The notes under the pieces are model-generated. The model was not told the origin of the DNA, searched no databases, and saw nothing but the letters and a program-made list of their open reading frames with translations. The translations under genes were made by a program, and so were the position numbers. This document shows positions 6,473 to 9,268 of a stretch of DNA of 9,268 nt, piece after piece. Source of the DNA: Anaerolineae bacterium (GTDB lineage: Bacteria; Chloroflexota; Anaerolineae; Aggregatilineales; Aggregatilineaceae); contig JAGPFT010000076.1 of NCBI GenBank assembly GCA_018056405.1, forward strand, positions 1-9,268, written 5' to 3'. The number at the start of each line of letters is the position of its first letter. Within the stretch, counting starts at the first letter, position 1.

Positions 6473-6523
6473 AAACGCAAAACCGGGGCGTGAAACCCTT
6501 TTCAGGTGGTCCCACGCCCCGGT
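6473..6523 (-). terminator. Rho-independent terminator of the minus-strand RNA
   Basis: On the minus strand ACCGGGGCGTG (6523-6513) pairs perfectly with CACGCCCCGGT (6492-6482) and is followed immediately by TTTTGCGTTT (6482-6473). A GC-rich 11-bp stem with a T-rich tail is the usual intrinsic terminator form. The 20-nt loop can itself form GAAA/TTTC pairs that compete with the base of the loop, so attenuation of the downstream 48-codon ORF is possible. Confidence 0.65.
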
Positions 6524-6918
6524 GAGGGGTCGCAGCCTCGGTGCGGGAAGCTACCTATCCTCTAGGCAGCCCTCCGCCCCACGACGCTCGTGAGACCTTA
6601 ATTCCGCTGAACGCGGCGCTGGTAATGACCGGCACAGCAGCGCAAGCCCGTGCATGGTGCGAATACAGTTGGACACTCGGTTGTCCGAAACCAGACCTCA
6701 GGGCGGCGCACCGTTCGTCGCCGGGAGGTTCGTCCGCGCTATTCAATTCGCTGGTCGTCATAGACGAACCGGGTAACATTACGCTTGCCTTTCCGCTGTT
6801 GTTCCGTTGAGCATCGGCCCGATACTCTTACCTCGCCGGGCACACACGGCGCGCCTGCGGCGTAGAGGTTCGCGCCACGCCCACCAGGGTGCGCGCTTCT
6901 CTCAAACTCCTGCTGGCC
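6475..6918 (-). ncRNA. Candidate stand-alone structured RNA, about 440 nt, class unknown
   Basis: The segment lies between a near-consensus promoter and an intrinsic terminator on the minus strand and has no convincing ORF. It is dense in local hairpins: GGCGTGG/CTACGCC (6881-6875/6865-6859), GGTTCGTC/GACGAACC (6770-6763/6734-6727), GGACA/TGTCC (6686-6682/6675-6671), CCGC/GCGG (6616-6613/6607-6604), CACGA/TCGTG (6592-6588/6584-6580) and GCTGCCTA/TAGGTAGC (6570-6563/6557-6550, one G-U). RNase P RNA would need GAGGAAAGTCC and ACAGAA; tmRNA would need a 3' tRNA-like TTCGA arm ending in CCA; both are absent. It could be a large ornate RNA, a transposon-associated guide RNA left without its protein, or a long leader of the 48-codon ORF. 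Promoter, terminator and hairpins are seen; the RNA gene itself is inferred. Confidence 0.5.
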
Positions 6919-6923
6919 TGTTT

Positions 6924-6952
6924 ACTTTACCACACCCCGCATGACCTGTCAA
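6924..6952 (-). promoter_or_regulatory. Near-consensus sigma-70 promoter driving the minus-strand RNA
   Basis: On the minus strand TTGACA (6952-6947) is followed after exactly 17 bp by TAAAGT (6929-6924). An AT-rich stretch (TTAAACAA) stands just upstream, like an UP element. The -35 box is perfect and the -10 matches 4 of 6. Transcription would start near 6918. It is the strongest promoter in the window and points into DNA without a large gene. Confidence 0.7.
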
Positions 6953-7172
6953 TTGTTTAAGTACGCCGCTAGTAGATGTGTGCACATGCCTCGTCCGAAT
7001 GACAATGGACATGCGCGCGGCAGCCCGGCGCGATCAGCCGCGAGGTGCTCGACGGCGACGTGACGCCCCTCTTGAACGGATAGTCTCGGCCTGGGCTATA
7101 TTCTGGGGTTCTGCCATAACTGCACACACACCGCCCCCACCCTGTGGTCTCTCGCTGGGGGAGCGGGTTAGC
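6953..7172. other. Noncoding gap between the RNA promoter and the rimO 3' end
   Basis: There is no supported gene on either strand. A 27-codon minus-strand frame starting at ATG 7117 is Arg-rich at its end and lacks a ribosome binding site, so it is not called. The only structure is the palindrome at 7131-7166 (separate entry). Confidence 0.5.
7131..7166 (-). terminator. Hairpin just past rimO, possible terminator or repeat remnant
   Basis: CCGC (7131-7134) pairs with GCGG (7163-7166) and CCCC (7135-7138) with GGGG (7158-7161), with A7162 bulged. It begins 6 bp past the rimO stop. The tail on the minus strand is GTGTGTGT, not a T tract. Its right side shares 12 bases with the palindrome at 6182-6193, so it may be a repeat recruited as the rimO 3' end. 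Confidence 0.4.
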
Positions 7173-8594
7173 TCAGGCGTGCCGCCCCAGGACCGTTCCC
7201 GGCGCGATGACTTGCTGCGGCACCGGGTTCGGCGTGGCAAGCAGGTCGTAGACCAGCGCCCCCGTCACGCGCACGGGCACGATTTCCCCTGCCGGAAGTT
7301 CGCCTTCCACCAGCACGTAGCCGTCAATCTCCGGTGCGTCGCGGTACGAGCGGGCCAGGGTGATCGTCTGGCCGGTGGGCGATCCGTCCTCGGCGGTCGC
7401 CTCGGCGTGACCTTCCACCAACACGTCGAGCGTCCGCCCGACGAACGCCTGGTTGTGGGCCAGGCTGATCGGCTGCTGCACGCTCATCAGCAGGTCGCGG
7501 CGGGCGTTTTTCACATCTTCGTCCACCGGGTCGGGCAGGTCGGCGGACGGGGTGCCTGGCTCATAGCTGTAGATGAAGCAGCCCACGCGGTCGAAACGCA
7601 TCTCCTCGACGAAGCGCAGCAGCGTCTCGAATTCCCGCTCTGTTTCGCCGGGATAGCCGACGATGAACGTGGTGCGAATGGCCAGGTCGGGCAGGGCCGC
7701 GCGCATCCTGGCGACGGTGGCGCGCACCCAGTCCACATCCGCCGGGCGGCGCATCCGGCGCAGGGTGCGGCGGTCGGCGTGCTGCAGGGGGATGTCCAGA
7801 TAGGGCACGATCTGCGGGTGGGCGGCCATCGTATCAATCAGCCGGTCGGTGACGCAGCCGGGGTAAGCGTACATAAGGCGCAGCCAGGGTAAGTCTGGCA
7901 CGGCGGCGACAAGCTGCTCCAGCAAGTGGGCCAGCCCGTCGCGCAAGCCCAGGTCGTGGCCGTAGTCGGTTGTGTCCTGGGCGATCAGGATCAGCTCTTG
8001 CACGCCGCGGTCGCGCAGGGCGCGCGCCTCAGCGACGATGCGCTCGGCGGGCCGGCTGACAGCAGTTCCTTTGATGGCAGGGATGGCGCAGAAAGCGCAC
8101 GGACGGCGGCAGCCGTCGGCGATCTTGAGGTAGGCGCTGGCTCCTTGCACGGCAACGCGGCTGACTCCGCGCTCGTCCGCGCCGACGGTGCGCGCTTCGT
8201 CGGGCAGGTGGTAGAGCGGTTGCGGGTGGCTGCGCGCGCGCAGCCGGCGCACCAGGTCTACGATGTCCATCCAGCGCCGCGTGCCGATCACCCCATCCAG
8301 CCCCGGCACCTGGCGGGCCAGGTCGTGCCCGCTCCGCTGGGAGAGGCAGCCGGCAGCGATGAGCAATTGGCCGGGGCGCTTGTGGGCGGCCAGATCGCGC
8401 AGCGCCGCAATCGATTCCTCGCGGGCGGGGGCGATGAACCCGCACGTATTGACGATCAACACTTCGGCGCGGTCGGGCGCAGGGGTGCTGCGCAGCCCGG
8501 CTTCGTCGAGTAACACCGCCATCGACTCGGAATCAACGGTATTCTTGGCGCAACCGAGGCTGAGCAGGTAGTAAGTATCGCGGCGTCTGGACAT
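7173..8594 (-). CDS. rimO: Ribosomal protein S12 (aspartate) methylthiotransferase RimO
   Basis: Radical-SAM enzyme with two iron-sulfur clusters that adds a methylthio group to the conserved Asp of ribosomal protein S12 (Asp88 in E. coli). From ATG 8594 it has 473 residues. The N-terminal MTTase domain holds cluster ligands Cys15 (SLGCAKNTVDSE), Cys51 (VNTCGF) and Cys83 (AGCLSQR). The radical-SAM motif is GCRRPCAFCAIPAIKG with Cys162, Cys166 and Cys169. Further motifs are IAQDTTDYG (204-212), PYLDIPLQHA (264-273) and FIVGYPGETEREF (310-322). A TRAM-type RNA-binding domain fills about 380-452 and ends in VTGALVYDL. The SLGCAKN...ADGC combination points to RimO rather than MiaB. An upstream in-frame TTG at 8648 is rejected because the predicted transcription start lies only a few bases before it. 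The ribosome binding site for ATG 8594 is weak (GGAAAG, 12 nt away). Confidence 0.95.
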   Translation of the reverse strand: MSRRRDTYYLLSLGCAKNTVDSESMAVLLDEAGLRSTPAPDRAEVLIVNTCGFIAPAREESIAALRDLAAHKRPGQLLIAAGCLSQRSGHDLARQVPGLDGVIGTRRWMDIVDLVRRLRARSHPQPLYHLPDEARTVGADERGVSRVAVQGASAYLKIADGCRRPCAFCAIPAIKGTAVSRPAERIVAEARALRDRGVQELILIAQDTTDYGHDLGLRDGLAHLLEQLVAAVPDLPWLRLMYAYPGCVTDRLIDTMAAHPQIVPYLDIPLQHADRRTLRRMRRPADVDWVRATVARMRAALPDLAIRTTFIVGYPGETEREFETLLRFVEEMRFDRVGCFIYSYEPGTPSADLPDPVDEDVKNARRDLLMSVQQPISLAHNQAFVGRTLDVLVEGHAEATAEDGSPTGQTITLARSYRDAPEIDGYVLVEGELPAGEIVPVRVTGALVYDLLATPNPVPQQVIAPGTVLGRHA

Positions 8595-8660
8595 GCGGGA
8601 TCGTGGCTTTCCATTGATGCGGTTGATTTTGACGACGGCGGTTAGCAAAATGCTGCGTGA

Positions 8661-8689
8661 ATCATAGCGCAGCCGGGTGCGGGCGTCGA
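8661..8689 (-). promoter_or_regulatory. Candidate sigma-70 promoter of rimO
   Basis: The minus strand has TCGACG (8689-8684), 17 bp, then TATGAT (8666-8661), matching the consensus boxes 4/6 and 5/6. Transcription would start near 8654, giving a leader of about 60 nt to ATG 8594. This supports the shorter RimO start. Confidence 0.5.
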
Positions 8690-8779
8690 GGGTAGATAAA
8701 CGATGGGTGCGTGCAGAGCCTGTCAGGCAACAGGGTCGCGCTCCTTAGCCTCACCCCTGCTTGGCGCTGGCGCGCCTCG

Positions 8780-8812
8780 CCGCCCCCGCTCCACGTCGTG
8801 GAGAGGGGGCGG
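8780..8812. repeat. REP-like hairpin, partial copy
   Basis: CCGCCCCC-G-CTCCAC (8780-8794) faces GTGGAG-A-GGGGGCGG (8798-8812), 14 pairs with one G/A mismatch and a 3-nt loop. CCTCACCCC about 28 bp to the left (8752-8760) is the usual family edge, but no GGGGTGAGG partner is nearby, so the outer right arm is lost. The core matches the 5482-5506 copy. Confidence 0.65.
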
Positions 8813-8921
8813 ACAGCAGCGTGTGAAGCATTGAGATGACGACCGATCACCCTCACCCCCTGGCCTCGCTACGCTCGGCTCTTCCCCCTCTCCGTCAACA
8901 GCTATGCGTTACCCACAAACG

Positions 8922-9049
8922 CCCCCATCCTCCAGCCCCTTCCCCCGTGCTGCGCAGAGGGAAGGGGAGCAGGCCCGCAGCAGGGAAGGGGGGCAGGTCC
9001 GCAGCTTTTCTCCCTTCCCCCTTTGTGGAGGAAGGGTCGGGGATGGGGG
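8922..9049. repeat. Second type of palindromic element, lying inside the split one
   Basis: Outer arms CCCCCATCC (8922-8930) and GGATGGGGG (9041-9049) are perfect. Inside are CCCCTTCCC (8936-8944)/GGGAAGGGG (8959-8967) and CCCTTCC (9012-9018)/GGAAGGG (9030-9036). Between the two inner hairpins lies a 24-bp tandem duplication. The arm sequence differs from the CCTCACCCC family. Confidence 0.65.
8958..9005. repeat. Tandem duplication of 24 bp, two copies
   Basis: 8958-8981 and 8982-9005 align base for base except at 8968/8992 (A/G) and 8974/8998 (C/T). Each unit begins AGGGAAGGGG and ends CCGCAGC. The copies abut without a spacer, as expected from slippage or unequal exchange. Confidence 0.85.
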
Positions 9050-9188
9050 GAAAAAACAGGCACGGCCAAAGATGTGGGTCATGTATAGCCACGTCGTGGA
9101 GAGGGGACAAGCCCAGCGTAGCGGGGCTGGTGTCTGGCGAAGCGGGTGCATTCGGATTTGGGGGCAGGTGCAGAGATCGGTTGCAGAC

Positions 9189-9228
9189 CTCACCCCCCGG
9201 CCCCCTCTCCATATACGGAGAGGGGGAG
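9189..9228. repeat. REP-like hairpin, short copy
   Basis: CCTCACCCCCCGG leads into CCCCCTCTCC (9201-9210), loop ATATAC, and GGAGAGGGGG (9217-9226), a perfect 10-bp stem. The loop differs from the other copies while the stem is the same. Confidence 0.8.
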
Positions 9229-9246
9229 TAAGTATCTGGCTCAGTC

Positions 9247-9268
9247 CCCTCTCCGCGTGTGGAGAGGG
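9247..9268. repeat. REP-like hairpin cut by the window end
   Basis: CCCTCTCC (9247-9254), loop GCGTGT, and GGAGAGGG (9261-9268) form a perfect 8-bp stem that may continue past the edge. It follows the previous copy after 20 bp. Confidence 0.75.

Larger units (their letters stand above)
8851..9141. repeat. REP-like element split into two halves about 200 bp apart
   Basis: The left half (about 8851-8894) begins CCTCACCCCC, contains CGCTACGCT (8867-8875) and ends CCCCTCTCC (8885-8893). The right half (about 9098-9141) begins GGAGAGGGG (9098-9106) and contains AGCGTAGCG (9115-9123). These are exact reverse complements in the right order and at similar spacing, so both halves look like one palindrome opened at its loop. 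The DNA between them carries an unrelated palindrome (8922-9049). Confidence 0.6.
8690..9268. other. Noncoding repeat cluster upstream of rimO
   Basis: I find no supported gene on either strand in this stretch of nearly 580 bp up to the window edge. The frames present are low-complexity Pro/Arg/Gly translations of the repeats. Nearly all of it from 8750 onward is palindromic repeat, described in separate entries. Confidence 0.7.

Noticed and set aside
6858..6886. tRNA-like 3' end on the plus strand (GGTTCG ... CCACCA)
   Set aside because: No 5-bp T stem with a 7-nt loop and no matching acceptor, D or anticodon arms upstream.
6475..6918. RNase P RNA or tmRNA as identity of the minus-strand RNA
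   Set aside because: The length fits, but the near-universal GAGGAAAGTCC and ACAGAA of RNase P RNA and the tRNA-like 3' end of tmRNA are absent.
6978..8513. Plus-strand frames of 304 and 195 codons over rimO
   Set aside because: Antisense shadows of rimO without ribosome binding sites or recognisable domains.
8595..8648. Upstream TTG start adding 18 residues to RimO
   Set aside because: The extra residues are not family-like, and the predicted transcription start is only about 6 nt before the TTG.
8662..9231. Small ORFs within the repeat cluster upstream of rimO
   Set aside because: Low-complexity Pro/Arg/Gly translations of palindromic repeats, without ribosome binding sites or coding bias.

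Overview
The window reads as chromosomal DNA of a high-GC bacterium. Protein genes have strongly GC-biased third codon positions, and the intergenic spaces are full of GC-rich palindromic repeats of the CCTCACCCC...CCCCCTCTCC / GGAGAGGGGG type. From memory such repeats, and GAGTCGG tandem stretches, are common in Chloroflexota (Anaerolineae-like) genomes. That placement is an inference; nothing here is a taxonomic marker. I found no phage, transposase, tRNA, rRNA or CRISPR array.

Layout. 1-2089 (minus): a class A penicillin-binding protein (peptidoglycan glycosyltransferase plus transpeptidase), cut by the left edge. 2090-2478: a divergent intergenic region with a heptad repeat in the PBP leader, a good plus-strand promoter, and a highly folded leader in front of mgtE whose last part can form an H-type pseudoknot or two competing helices covering the mgtE Shine-Dalgarno. 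2479-3828 (plus): mgtE, a magnesium channel with a CBS pair. 3829-3952: a convergent space with a 15-bp perfect hairpin and a second GC hairpin. 3953-5422 (minus): rtcB, a GTP-dependent RNA ligase with a basic C-terminal tail.

5423-7172 holds no large protein gene. It contains two palindromic repeats, a small two-helix membrane protein frame that looks frameshifted near its start, a 48-codon ORF with a strong ribosome binding site and, most interesting, an apparent stand-alone minus-strand transcription unit. This unit has a near-consensus sigma-70 promoter (TTGACA, 17 bp, TAAAGT), about 440 nt dense in hairpins, and an 11-bp GC-rich terminator followed by TTTTGCGTTT. I could not match this RNA to RNase P RNA, tmRNA, SRP RNA or a riboswitch class I know, so it is the best candidate for something undescribed.

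7173-8594 (minus): rimO, the radical-SAM methylthiotransferase acting on ribosomal protein S12, with its own promoter. 8690-9268: a noncoding cluster of palindromic repeats in which one element appears to be split by another.

The protein genes are housekeeping functions (cell wall, Mg2+ uptake, RNA repair, ribosome modification) and do not form one operon. Each main gene seems to have its own promoter or is separated from the next by repeats or terminators.
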